From Clostridiaceae bacterium (GTDB lineage Bacteria; Bacillota; Clostridia; Lutisporales; Lutisporaceae): a stretch of 7,970 nt of DNA. Made by a program: the position numbers and the translations under genes. The notes beneath the pieces are model-generated. The model was not told the origin of the DNA. It did no database searches and saw only the letters and a program-made list of their open reading frames with translations. Position 1 is the first letter of the stretch. Each line of letters opens with the position of its first letter. The stretch spans positions 1 to 7,970 of the forward strand of contig JAQVFD010000083.1 in the NCBI GenBank assembly GCA_028697435.1, written 5' to 3'. Positions 1 through 7,169 of this stretch are shown here, piece after piece.

Positions 1-1394
1 TCCAGTATTCCCGCCAAACTTAAATTTGTGAAATCGGCCGCTGCTGCTGCCGTTCCATCATACTCTTTGCTGCCGACTGTTATTCCCATCAATGTCAGCG
101 CTGCTTGGGGCTGCACATTATAGCTGATATCCGCCACCTGGCTGTCAACTTTTCCGGGTACAGCAGCTATTGCCTTTATTTTTAACACATCCCCGGGAGC
201 AAGCTCAGGCAGTGTGATAGCCCCTCCATCCGTGACATAGGCAGAGGAATCCTTTGACGGTATATCAAGAGTACCATCATTTACTGCAGTAGTATAATAT
301 ATTCCTGCTTCCGCCTCAGAGGACAAGATTATTTCTGCATCCTTCTTAATTGTACAGTCCTTTTGTGTTACAGAAGCTGACGGTTTGGTTGCAAAAAAAG
401 GCGTCTCAAAGGTGTAGTCGCTGCTTAATACAATACCTGACTCATTCTCGCATTTTATACGGTAATGATAGGTGGTATTCTGCTCTAACCCTTCAATAAC
501 CGCACTGACAGGGGTATCCGCTGTCCCGTTAACCGGATTCTGCTGTGCAGATATCTCACTGCCATAGCTTTCATCTAGTCCATATTCAAAGGTTACGGTT
601 GTATCTGAATTGTTGGCATTCACGATTGCATTAAGCGTCACTCCTGAGGCTGCAATACTCTCAACTCCGACAGTGGGGGTCGGCAATGCAGTCAGAGTCT
701 TAAAGGTCTTGTCCTCCCCGTAATATATATCTTTATCATTCTGCCCTACAACCCTGTAATGATAGGTGGTATTCGGAACCAATTCCGATATAGAAGCACT
801 CACCCCTTCAGCTGCTGTACCTGTTACCATGTTTGGCTCTGCATCTGCAGTATTGCCATAGTCCGCATCTGTTCCGTATTCAAAGTATACAGACATATCT
901 GAGTTATCAGCATCCGCTACTCCATTTAACACTGCCTCTGTTGCAGTTATATCGCTGGCTTCAGTAGTAACTGCATTAGATACATTTATTGTTATTGTGC
1001 TTATTCCCGCTGAAGCCTTCGCAGAAGTATGGAACCAAACTTTAATTACATATGTACCTGGAACACCTCCGTCAAAATATAAGTAATTGTTTCTGAGAAG
1101 ATTTCTCGTTCCGGGGTTCAGCTTTATACCCTCACTCATCATATACATGCCGTGGTCATCTTCCGGTCCCGAATAAGTAGATAAAGTAAGGGTACATGAT
1201 CCCCAATAATCATAAACATAGAAAAGACTGTGAATGTCTATATCCAGGGTTTCACCGGGTGTAATAACCGCAGAATAATCATAAGTACCGTAAGGGCTTG
1301 CATTGGCTGTGATAAGGCTCGGCTGCATCATACTTCCTATCAAAACCAATACTATAATAGCGTTAAGTATCTTTTTTTCCGCTGTTACTCTCAT
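1..1394 (-). CDS. Exported multidomain surface protein with Fn3-like, CHB_HEX_C-like and YDG-like modules (3' part off window)
   Basis: The reading frame is open from an ATG at 1394 to the left edge, giving 464 residues with no stop, so the C-terminus is missing. A ribosome binding site (AGAGAGG) ends 7 bases before the ATG. Residues 1-32 form a signal peptide: basic N-terminus, hydrophobic core about 11-22, likely cleavage after TANA. Residues 33-139 are aromatic- and beta-rich and I cannot assign them. Two modules of about 98 residues follow (about 140-237 and 238-332), each with FEYG, an NG(T)A turn and the motif NTTYHYR; this is the fibronectin-III-like pattern of bacterial surface proteins. 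Residues about 335-427 (IYYTT, then LAPGDVLKIKAIA) resemble the chitobiase/hexosaminidase C-terminal-like module. A YDG-like module begins at about 430 with KEYDGTAA. Such proteins are usually secreted or wall-associated and act in adhesion or polysaccharide binding. The missing C-terminus could hold an anchor or an enzyme. The gene may be co-transcribed with the DUF2442 gene upstream. Confidence 0.85.
   Translation of the reverse strand, partial: MRVTAEKKILNAIIVLVLIGSMMQPSLITANASPYGTYDYSAVITPGETLDIDIHSLFYVYDYWGSCTLTLSTYSGPEDDHGMYMMSEGIKLNPGTRNLLRNNYLYFDGGVPGTYVIKVWFHTSAKASAGISTITINVSNAVTTEASDITATEAVLNGVADADNSDMSVYFEYGTDADYGNTADAEPNMVTGTAAEGVSASISELVPNTTYHYRVVGQNDKDIYYGEDKTFKTLTALPTPTVGVESIAASGVTLNAIVNANNSDTTVTFEYGLDESYGSEISAQQNPVNGTADTPVSAVIEGLEQNTTYHYRIKCENESGIVLSSDYTFETPFFATKPSASVTQKDCTIKKDAEIILSSEAEAGIYYTTAVNDGTLDIPSKDSSAYVTDGGAITLPELAPGDVLKIKAIAAVPGKVDSQVADISYNVQPQAALTLMGITVGSKEYDGTAAAAADFTNLSLAGIL
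389..977 (-). repeat. Tandem duplication encoding two Fn3-like modules, 294-bp period
   Basis: Two consecutive segments of the surface-protein gene encode homologous modules of about 98 residues. The protein similarity includes FEYG..., DxxYG and NTTYHYR at matching places. At DNA level a 19-base stretch, gtaatgataggtggtattc, occurs exactly at 462-480 and 756-774, a spacing of 294 bases (98 codons), while the flanks have diverged. This points to internal duplication of the module, with one block conserved or homogenised. Module borders are approximate. Confidence 0.75.
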
Positions 1395-1440
1395 ATAACA
1401 ACCTCTCTCTATCATATTAATTATTTATAACCAACATTCC

Positions 1441-1734
1441 TCAATCCCTTATAGAAAACAAAATGGCATCCACACTGAGTCTTAAGGGGAAATATTCCGG
1501 CTTTTCACCCCCGGCATCCCAGTATACGTATTCTTTATCAAACTTGACTGCCTGAAAGCTTGATGAATCCTTCAAGCGCAAATAAGGGATTGTCTTGACC
1601 ACTTCTTGCATATTATATGTGATACTGCTTCCGTCCTCAAAGTCTATAAGGAGCTTGTAATCATGACCCGCCTGGACGTTTACTATTTTGCTCACATTCC
1701 CGCCAACTTTCTTCACAAATTTAGAACTATTCAT
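1441..1734 (-). CDS. DUF2442-type small protein
   Basis: This 97-residue protein has no signal peptide or membrane segment and should be cytoplasmic. Residues 18-95 fit the DUF2442 pattern: a strand-rich start (VNVQAGHDYKLLIDFEDG, 18-35), then LKDSSSFQAVKFD (54-66), a Y-x-W residue pair (Y71VW-like, W72) and a C-terminal LRLSVDAILF helix. Its molecular function is not established. Family members are often found next to DUF4160 proteins in small two-gene units that resemble toxin-antitoxin pairs; no DUF4160 partner is seen here. The ATG at 1734 has no clear Shine-Dalgarno sequence (upstream is A/T-only), so either initiation is leaderless or weak, or an internal GTG such as the one at codon 14 is used. 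The gene ends 46 bases before the surface-protein ATG on the same strand and may lead that transcript. It is divergent from the LAL regulator. Confidence 0.7.
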   Translation of the reverse strand: MNSSKFVKKVGGNVSKIVNVQAGHDYKLLIDFEDGSSITYNMQEVVKTIPYLRLKDSSSFQAVKFDKEYVYWDAGGEKPEYFPLRLSVDAILFSIRD

Positions 1735-1766
1735 TTTAATATTAAATTAGTTTTTTAATTATGCGT

Positions 1767-1784
1767 ATCCCCCATATGGGGGAT
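1767..1784. promoter_or_regulatory. Perfect 18-bp palindrome, putative operator
   Basis: The sequence ATCCCCCATATGGGGGAT is a perfect inverted repeat with no spacer, lying in very A/T-rich DNA between two divergent genes. Its centre is about 78 bases upstream of the start site predicted for the LAL regulator, a usual distance for an activator, and about 42 bases upstream of the DUF2442 ATG, a usual place for a repressor. Each half reads GGGGGAT outward, which shares GGGGAT with the beginning of the E. coli MalT box, but the remainder of that box is absent. It is G/C-box-like in the way of CsoR-family operators too, though no such regulator is in the window. Protein identity is inference. Confidence 0.55.
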
Positions 1785-1818
1785 TTATTCTATATAACCC
1801 GATTTGTTTTACATAAAA

Positions 1819-1847
1819 TTGATATACAGGCATGCTTTTGATATAAT
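1819..1847 (+). promoter_or_regulatory. Sigma-A promoter of the LAL regulator gene
   Basis: TTGATA at 1819-1824 is followed after exactly 17 bases by TATAAT at 1842-1847, and TG at 1839-1840 makes an extended -10 element. The match is 5 of 6 and 6 of 6 to the housekeeping consensus. Transcription should begin near 1854, leaving a leader of about 25 bases with the ribosome binding site. Confidence 0.8.
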
Positions 1848-1867
1848 ATTGTCAAAATACATAAATT

Positions 1868-1874
1868 GGAGGAG
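1868..1874 (+). promoter_or_regulatory. Ribosome binding site that fixes a TTG start
   Basis: GGAGGAG sits 5 to 7 bases before the TTG at 1880. It is a strong Shine-Dalgarno match, and no ATG or GTG lies at the correct distance in frame, so the unusual TTG start of the LAL regulator is well supported. Confidence 0.8.
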
Positions 1875-1879
1875 ATAAT

Positions 1880-4351
1880 TTGAAAAATACCATTTTTCTA
1901 GACAGAATCAGGATAAATAAAGTCCTGTCCGCTGTTTATGATTATCCTCTTTCGATATTAGAAGCTCCGATGGGATATGGAAAAACCACCGCAGTAAAAA
2001 AATTTATTGAAACTGAAAAATTAAAGCACTTCTGGTTTACATTCCCGGATTTTGAAAATTCCGATATAGCCTTTTGGAATAAATTTACCGAAGAAATCAC
2101 AAAAATAGATGCCCGTGCGGGGTTCGCCCTGAAGTCTCTTGCCCTTCCTGTCGATGCTCCGCAGATGGAAAAGATTTTACAAACGCTTTCCGGTGTGGCA
2201 TTCGGTAAAAATTTTCTCATAGTTCTGGACGATTACCAATATGCCCGTGATATGAGGCTGAACAAATTGATTTTCCAGATTGCCCAAGAGGAACCGAATG
2301 GGCTGCATATTCTGCTTGTCACAAGGGACACAACAGGAATTGATTTTGTTGAATTGCTGTCAAAGGGTTTATGCCTTATTATCTCCCGGCAACATTTGAA
2401 GTTCACCGAATTTGAGATCAGGGATTACTGCCGGATGATGAATGCCGGAATTTCCGACAGTGATATAAATAAAATTAGCGAATACACCGATGGATGGATT
2501 TCAATGATATACATAATTCTGTTGGGGCTTGAAAACGGGATCCCTGTGGGTATGAGTATGACTGTAGAAGGAATAGTGGAAAAGGTATTGTTTTCTCCCT
2601 ATGATGGAGAAACTCAGAACTTTCTGCTGGAACTCTCCATCATGGAGGATTTTACCGAAAAACAGGCAGAATTTGTAACAAGAAATGAAAATGCAAAGCA
2701 AATATTAAAAAAACTCAACAGGGAAAATGCGTTCATTTATTATGATGAAAAAAATAAAACATATAAGATTCACAGCATTCTTCTTGACTATCTAAAGCTG
2801 AAGCAAAACTTTTCAATCGAAAAATACCGGGAATTATACAGCCGTTTGGGAGACTGGTATGTTGATAAACAGGATTTTCAAACCGCTTATGGATACTGGA
2901 ACCGGGCGGGACGAACCGAGCAAATTCTATCCCATTTAAATAATCCGCAGCACAATCAGAATGTGCTTGTCAATTTTGCAGGTGCAGACGAGATGTTTGA
3001 CAATACACCCCTGGATGTGCTGTATCAATACCCTTTAGCTTATCTGCTTCACATTTTCCATTCCATGCTGTTGGGTAAGCAAAATGCTGTTTTGGGCTGG
3101 AAGGAACGGCTTGATGATATGCAGGATCACTATGAAAAGCTGACCGATGCTGATGAAAATTACCGGAACCGGATTTTGGCTGAAATCTTGATTATACGTA
3201 AATTTATTTATTTCAATCATTGGCCTTCTATGATAGCCTCAGATAAAGAAATTGCCAGACTCCTGGACGGACAGAATTCCTATATTGTGCTTAGAGACTA
3301 TACATTTACCCTTGCTTCTCCACAGTATCTCTATGTCTATTTCAGAGATGCAGGCAGCTTAAGAAAACTAACAGGTATGCTTGCTACATATGTCGATTTC
3401 ATCGGTTTTTTAAACGGATGCGGGACAGGCTGTGACTCTCTGGCTCTCGCAGAATATGCCCTGGAGACGGGAGACTTCGAAAATGTAGAGCGGAATTGCC
3501 TTCAGGCAATTGCAAAAGCGGAAACCATGTCGCAAATAAACATAATAGCCTGCGCAAAATTCTGCCTGATACGGCTGCGCATTGTCCAGGGTAAGCTTCC
3601 GGAAGCTCTGGAAATGCTGGATAATCTAAAGCAGGAGATTGATAAAGTCGGCATATCAGTCGGTCAAACAGCGGTCGACCTGTGCAGAGGTTATGTTTTC
3701 GCAAGTATCTGCCAACCGGAACGAATCCCGTCATGGCTGCAAATCGGCGATATGACAGCCGCCCGTTTATATTACCAGGGCATGGCATATAATTATCTTG
3801 TCTATGGCAAAGCATTAATGGCATCAAAGGAATATGAGAAGCTTGGGGCTTTAACAGGACAATTCAAGTATTATTTTTCTTTATACAGCAACCAGCTTGG
3901 CTTAATTCACAACAAAATATTTGAGGCGGCAGCCAAGTGCCATTTATACGGGACAGGCGTAGGTGCTGCTATCCTTGAAGCTGCTCTTTCTGAAGCTCGG
4001 CTCGACAATCTTGTCATGCCCTTCGTTGAAAGTTCGCCACATATTACGGGAATGCTGCAATTGATTGCCCAAAACAATCCCGACGACAAGTATGTGACCC
4101 GTATCCTGACGCTTTGCTGTGAGTATCAGCAAACGATCAATGAATTATCTTACAATCCGGTTTCCCTATCCCTACGAGAAATCGACATCTTGCGGTTGGC
4201 TGCCGAAGGAATAAGCAGAAAGGAAATAGCAGCACGCCTGTTTATTTCCGAGGAAACGGCAAAAACACATTTTAAAAATATCTATCATAAGCTGGGAGTA
4301 AGCAGCAAGGTTTCGGCAATAAAAATTGCACAGAACCGTGGGTATTTTTAG
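1880..4351 (+). CDS. MalT-like (LAL) LuxR-family ATP-dependent transcriptional regulator
   Basis: This 823-residue protein has the size and layout of the large ATP-binding LuxR regulators (STAND ATPases such as MalT). The Walker A loop is at 29-37 (APMGYGKTT, K35 and T36 binding phosphate) and Walker B is LIVLDD at 113-118. A sensor-type strand with LLVTRD follows near 150, then a winged-helix segment with KIHSILLDYL near 296-305. Residues about 320-740 are helical and probably form the TPR-like superhelix that binds the inducer. The C-terminal LuxR/GerE helix-turn-helix covers about 760-823 (LSLREIDILRLAAEG, then SRKEIAARLFISEETAKTH). In this family ATP and an inducer drive oligomerisation, which activates transcription; the inducer here is unknown. 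It starts at TTG behind a strong ribosome binding site and promoter. The divergent DUF2442/surface-protein unit is the natural target candidate. The stop codon lies inside an intergenic repeat. Confidence 0.92.
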   Translation: MKNTIFLDRIRINKVLSAVYDYPLSILEAPMGYGKTTAVKKFIETEKLKHFWFTFPDFENSDIAFWNKFTEEITKIDARAGFALKSLALPVDAPQMEKILQTLSGVAFGKNFLIVLDDYQYARDMRLNKLIFQIAQEEPNGLHILLVTRDTTGIDFVELLSKGLCLIISRQHLKFTEFEIRDYCRMMNAGISDSDINKISEYTDGWISMIYIILLGLENGIPVGMSMTVEGIVEKVLFSPYDGETQNFLLELSIMEDFTEKQAEFVTRNENAKQILKKLNRENAFIYYDEKNKTYKIHSILLDYLKLKQNFSIEKYRELYSRLGDWYVDKQDFQTAYGYWNRAGRTEQILSHLNNPQHNQNVLVNFAGADEMFDNTPLDVLYQYPLAYLLHIFHSMLLGKQNAVLGWKERLDDMQDHYEKLTDADENYRNRILAEILIIRKFIYFNHWPSMIASDKEIARLLDGQNSYIVLRDYTFTLASPQYLYVYFRDAGSLRKLTGMLATYVDFIGFLNGCGTGCDSLALAEYALETGDFENVERNCLQAIAKAETMSQINIIACAKFCLIRLRIVQGKLPEALEMLDNLKQEIDKVGISVGQTAVDLCRGYVFASICQPERIPSWLQIGDMTAARLYYQGMAYNYLVYGKALMASKEYEKLGALTGQFKYYFSLYSNQLGLIHNKIFEAAAKCHLYGTGVGAAILEAALSEARLDNLVMPFVESSPHITGMLQLIAQNNPDDKYVTRILTLCCEYQQTINELSYNPVSLSLREIDILRLAAEGISRKEIAARLFISEETAKTHFKNIYHKLGVSSKVSAIKIAQNRGYF

Positions 4352-4364
4352 GTGCCAACCTGTT
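4347..4364. repeat. 18-base dispersed repeat, copy 1 (contains the LAL stop codon)
   Basis: The sequence tttaggtgccaacctgtt is identical to 7235-7252 in the same orientation. In this copy the TAG stop of the LAL regulator (4349-4351) is supplied by the repeat. The copy lacks the right-hand inverted arm (tggcac) found in copy 2 and instead runs directly into the GGGACAAGGGG cluster. Confidence 0.7.
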
Positions 4365-4423
4365 AACCTGGGACAAGGGGATGGTAACCTGGGACAAGGG
4401 GACAGGAACCTTGTCCCATCCCC
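4364..4423. repeat. GGGACAAGGGG direct and inverted repeat cluster between convergent genes
   Basis: The 18-mer taacctgggacaagggga occurs at 4364-4381 and again at 4385-4402, a 21-base period. The second copy pairs with an inverted partner: tgggacaagg (4390-4399) with ccttgtccca (4409-4418), a 10-bp stem with a 9-base loop. An outer pairing of ggggat (4377-4382) with atcccc (4418-4423) is also possible. The cluster fills nearly all of the 81 bases between two convergent stop codons. No T-tract follows the stem on either strand, so it is not a classic intrinsic terminator, though it could still slow polymerase or protect both 3' ends. I have seen this motif type as interspersed intergenic repeats of Clostridia. 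Confidence 0.75.
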
Positions 4424-4432
4424 GCGTCCCTG

Positions 4433-6400
4433 TTATTCCGCCCAAAGTGGTATATCTACGCTTACCTTGAACAGGTCTCCGTCTATCTCTATTTTGAATT
4501 TGCCCCCCTGGAGAGCTGTCAGGCTTTGTGCAATGGAGAGTCCCAAGCCTGAACCTTCAGTAGTTCTGGATACATCTCCCCGCACAAAACGTTCTGTCAA
4601 TTGCTCAGGGGGAATATCCAAAGGAAGTGCTGATATATTTTTTACGGTAAAGGAGCCATAATTACTGTCTGACGTCAGATTGATATACATCCTTGACTGC
4701 GGCATAGAGTACTTTATGGCGTTTAAAAGCAAGTTTTCAATAATACGCCACATTTGTTTGCCATCCGCATATACGAAGATGTTTTTTTCTTCGGCATTAA
4801 TCCGGAGGTCCAGCTCAGCCTCCGTTATTTTCTCCTCATACTCCCCGCAAGCCTGCAGCACAAGCTCATGCAGATCCACCTTCTCTGCATTGACCGGCAG
4901 GTTGCCGCTGGATGCCTTGCTTGCCTCTACCAGATCCTCCACCAGCTGCTTCATTCTTGCCCCCTTCTCTTCAAGAATATTCACATACTCTTCTGCTCTT
5001 TCGTTGTTCAGTTCTTCGTTCTTAAGCAAATCCACATAGCTGATTATCGAAGTCAGGGGAGTTTTCAAGTCATGGGATACATTTGTTATCAGATCTGTTT
5101 TCATACGTTCCCCTTTAATTGCCTCTTCAACGGCTTTTTTCAGACCGCCCTGTATATTTGCTATGTTTGTCGCCATGCCAGAGAAGGCTACCGATATTTC
5201 GGAGCTGTTTAATTCATAATCCAAATTGCCTGAAGATATTTCTTTTGCCGCATTCATTATTTTTGAAAGAGATGTAAGTGCCCTTGCGGTAAAATAAACT
5301 GCGGCAGTATTGAATACAATAAGAAGTATAGTAAATACCGGTTCCTGGTCACCTTGATTCAAATCCACCCCTATATCAAACAGTATCCCGTTTATTAGAC
5401 CATACCCCAACAGAAAGAGAATTATTGACGGTTTAAAGGAATTCTTGTCGAAGCACAGCTTTGCCAGGTTATAAATCAATGTATTTTTAAAAATCCGCCC
5501 GGCCTTGGCCTGTCTTATCATAGACAGCACATAGGATATACCGATAAGCCCATCTACACCTAATACTAATAATGGTATCACCCAGGTCAATATATCATTC
5601 GGTTCTGAGCTGCTCACTGCTATCGTCAATGACAGGGCAGCTGCAATCAGAACTAATAGTGTATGCACATCCGTATATATATTGTCAACTCCCGATAGCA
5701 CTATTTCCCCGCCCCTTTCCCTTCGTCCGGTAACGCAGGAAAGATAAGCCGCAACAATAATAAGCAGTATAAGGGATACAAACATCACCGGATAAGCGAA
5801 GGCAATTATTTCTTTTGTCCGGGAATAAGCCTTGAAGTCATCGTAAAAAACATCTCCCGGTTTTAAAGGCTCCTGTATCGCAGCATAGACTTCATATTCG
5901 GTGCCCCTGAGCATTTCTTCTATTTCTCCCCCGTAGGTATATATATCGACCTTTGATTCCCAATTCCACCTGCTGATACTTGCATTAACAGGCTGCTTTT
6001 TTATCAATTCTTTCGGCTGAGAGGCAGCAACATTTGTAATCGCTTCTCCCGTTGAAGAATTATTTATATAGTACAAATAATTTACCGTGTTGGACATTCT
6101 GCTTTTTATGTTGTGATAACGTTCTATATTCCTTGCTTTGTCTCCCACCGTCCCACCGGAGGCATTTATGTTTTCAATACTCTTCAGCTTTATATTTGCT
6201 TCCACAGTATTATGAATAAGCCTTGAAAACTCATCCTTAAACCTATAAGAATCATAATAGCTGTTACTTTTATCGACTTCTTGATTTAAAAATAAAAAAC
6301 CTAAGCTCCATACTGCACTTACAAAGCATATCCATACCAGAACAACGGCTGCTATCTTCGTTCCCGCAGCATATCTAATATCTTTCGATCTTATATCCAA
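4433..6400 (-). CDS. Membrane sensor histidine kinase, VanS/PhoR-like, six predicted membrane segments
   Basis: This 655-residue kinase should sense an extracytoplasmic signal and phosphorylate the response regulator encoded just before it. Predicted membrane segments are about 16-38, 196-222, 245-265, 270-296, 325-345 and 354-378. A domain of about 155 residues lies outside the cell between the first two. A HAMP-like region (about 379-430) leads to the H-box, VSHDLKTPLTS, with phospho-acceptor H443. The ATPase domain has an N-box (ENLLLNAIKYS, about 554-564), the motif ERFVRGD (about 601-607) and a glycine box EGSGLGLS (about 615-622). The usual G1 box (DxGxG) is absent and reads NISALPLDI, as in a group of clostridial kinases. 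The start is TTG at 6400 behind AAGGTGG; no ATG occurs in frame for roughly 80 residues. It overlaps the regulator gene by 26 bases, so the two are translationally coupled. Its signal is unknown; cell-envelope stress is a guess from the kinase type. Confidence 0.92.
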   Translation of the reverse strand: MDIRSKDIRYAAGTKIAAVVLVWICFVSAVWSLGFLFLNQEVDKSNSYYDSYRFKDEFSRLIHNTVEANIKLKSIENINASGGTVGDKARNIERYHNIKSRMSNTVNYLYYINNSSTGEAITNVAASQPKELIKKQPVNASISRWNWESKVDIYTYGGEIEEMLRGTEYEVYAAIQEPLKPGDVFYDDFKAYSRTKEIIAFAYPVMFVSLILLIIVAAYLSCVTGRRERGGEIVLSGVDNIYTDVHTLLVLIAAALSLTIAVSSSEPNDILTWVIPLLVLGVDGLIGISYVLSMIRQAKAGRIFKNTLIYNLAKLCFDKNSFKPSIILFLLGYGLINGILFDIGVDLNQGDQEPVFTILLIVFNTAAVYFTARALTSLSKIMNAAKEISSGNLDYELNSSEISVAFSGMATNIANIQGGLKKAVEEAIKGERMKTDLITNVSHDLKTPLTSIISYVDLLKNEELNNERAEEYVNILEEKGARMKQLVEDLVEASKASSGNLPVNAEKVDLHELVLQACGEYEEKITEAELDLRINAEEKNIFVYADGKQMWRIIENLLLNAIKYSMPQSRMYINLTSDSNYGSFTVKNISALPLDIPPEQLTERFVRGDVSRTTEGSGLGLSIAQSLTALQGGKFKIEIDGDLFKVSVDIPLWAE

Positions 6401-7070
6401 TACCCCACACCACCTTTAAATATTTTGGCTCCCTAGGATTTATCTCTATTTTTTCTCTAATACGCCTTATATGTACCGCTACTGTATTTTCAGCAGAATA
6501 TAAAGGTTCATTCCATACCTTTTCGTATATTTGGTCTATGGAGAAAACATGCCCCATATTCTCCATAAGGAACAGCATTATACCGTACTCTGTAGCTGTA
6601 AGCCTGATTATTTCTCCATCAACACGCAGCTCCTTTGCTTCCTCGTCAAGCTCTAAACTGCCTGTTTTCAGCACACTACTCTTCTGCGGCATGCTCCCTA
6701 AGGTAGTATAGCGCCGCATCTGTGATTTTACCCTTGCCATAAGCTCTAAAGGGCTGAATGGTTTAGTCACATAGTCATCAGCACCGAAGTTTAAGCCGGC
6801 TATTTTATCGGTATCCTCCGACTTTGCCGATAAAATAATTATCGGTATGTTCTGCTCTTCACGAATTTTGATGGTTGCCGACAATCCGTCTAATTCAGGC
6901 ATCATTACATCCAACAAAATTAGATGGATCTGTTGTTCGGACAAAGCTTTCAGCGCCTGTTTACCATTATATGCCCTTACTACCCCGTAGTTTTCCTGTT
7001 TAAGGTATATCTCCAATGCGTCAACAATAGCCTTGTCATCATCACATACCAGTACATTAAGCTTATCCAT
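6375..7070 (-). CDS. OmpR/PhoB-family response regulator
   Basis: This 231-residue regulator has a receiver domain (about 1-120) and a winged-helix DNA-binding domain (about 130-231). The receiver shows acidic pocket residues D10-D12, phospho-acceptor D54 (LILLDVMMPELDG), the switch residue S81, Y100 and the invariant K103 (VTKPF). The C-terminal domain carries the recognition-helix pattern TVAVHIRRIREKIE and the ending GIGYKIE typical of VanR/PhoP-like proteins. I chose the ATG at 7070 because GGGGGG lies 8 bases upstream and because the receiver core begins at once (MDKLNVLVCDDD). A TTG at 7100 would add ten residues unlike the family and has no ribosome binding site. The gene overlaps the cognate kinase gene downstream by 26 bases. 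A direct repeat upstream of the promoter suggests that the protein regulates its own operon. Confidence 0.93.
   Translation of the reverse strand: MDKLNVLVCDDDKAIVDALEIYLKQENYGVVRAYNGKQALKALSEQQIHLILLDVMMPELDGLSATIKIREEQNIPIIILSAKSEDTDKIAGLNFGADDYVTKPFSPLELMARVKSQMRRYTTLGSMPQKSSVLKTGSLELDEEAKELRVDGEIIRLTATEYGIMLFLMENMGHVFSIDQIYEKVWNEPLYSAENTVAVHIRRIREKIEINPREPKYLKVVWGIGYKIERY
6410..6416 (-). promoter_or_regulatory. Ribosome binding site of the kinase gene inside the regulator gene
   Basis: AAGGTGG on the minus strand ends 9 bases before the TTG at 6400. It lies inside the coding sequence of the response regulator, which supports translational coupling of the pair and the non-ATG start of the kinase. 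Confidence 0.6.
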
Positions 7071-7078
7071 AGTGACTG

Positions 7079-7084
7079 CCCCCC
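7079..7084 (-). promoter_or_regulatory. Ribosome binding site that decides the response regulator start
   Basis: A run of six G residues on the minus strand lies 8 bases before the ATG at 7070. It pairs with part of the anti-Shine-Dalgarno sequence. It lies downstream of the alternative TTG at 7100, which argues for the shorter protein. Confidence 0.6.
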
Positions 7085-7130
7085 AATATCTTTTTATCAA
7101 ATATAATATATATCACCTGCCTTCATTAGA

Positions 7131-7158
7131 ATAATAGCAGGCATATTTTACAAAACAA
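7131..7158 (-). promoter_or_regulatory. Possible promoter of the two-component operon
   Basis: On the minus strand TATTAT (7136 down to 7131) is a 5 of 6 match to the -10 consensus, with TTGTTT (7158 down to 7153) 16 bases upstream as a weak -35. A weak -35 next to an upstream regulator site fits an activated promoter. A second TATTAT-like box near 7103-7108 has an even poorer -35, so the exact start is uncertain. The leader would be about 55 bases. Confidence 0.4.
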
Positions 7159-7169
7159 CCGACAAAAGT

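Noticed and set aside
1230..1430. Plus-strand frame of 66 codons
   Set aside because: It is antisense to the signal peptide and N-terminal domain of the exported protein and has no ribosome binding site.
1767..1784. An intrinsic terminator at the palindrome
   Set aside because: It has no loop and no T-tract and lies upstream of both divergent genes, so an operator is the better reading.
1767..1784. A copper-responsive CsoR operator
   Set aside because: The G/C-box style is similar, but the TACCCC...GGGGTA borders are absent and no CsoR, copper ATPase or chaperone gene is nearby.
3399..3827. Minus-strand frame of 142 codons
   Set aside because: It is antisense to the helical domain of the LAL regulator and shows no recognisable domain.
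4364..4423. A CRISPR-like array
   Set aside because: There are only two 18-base direct copies, separated by three bases, with no spacers of normal length and no cas genes.
4326..4661. Plus-strand open frame of 111 codons across the repeat cluster and the kinase 3' end
   Set aside because: It overlaps the LAL gene end and the kinase ATPase domain antisense, its translation includes the repeat cluster, and it has no family resemblance or ribosome binding site.
4680..5212. Plus-strand frames of 119 and 152 codons
   Set aside because: Both are antisense shadows of the kinase H-box and ATPase region, whose coding on the minus strand is unambiguous.
7071..7100. Ten-residue N-terminal extension of the response regulator from a TTG at 7100
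   Set aside because: There is no ribosome binding site before the TTG, whereas GGGGGG precedes the ATG at 7070, and the receiver core begins right after that ATG.
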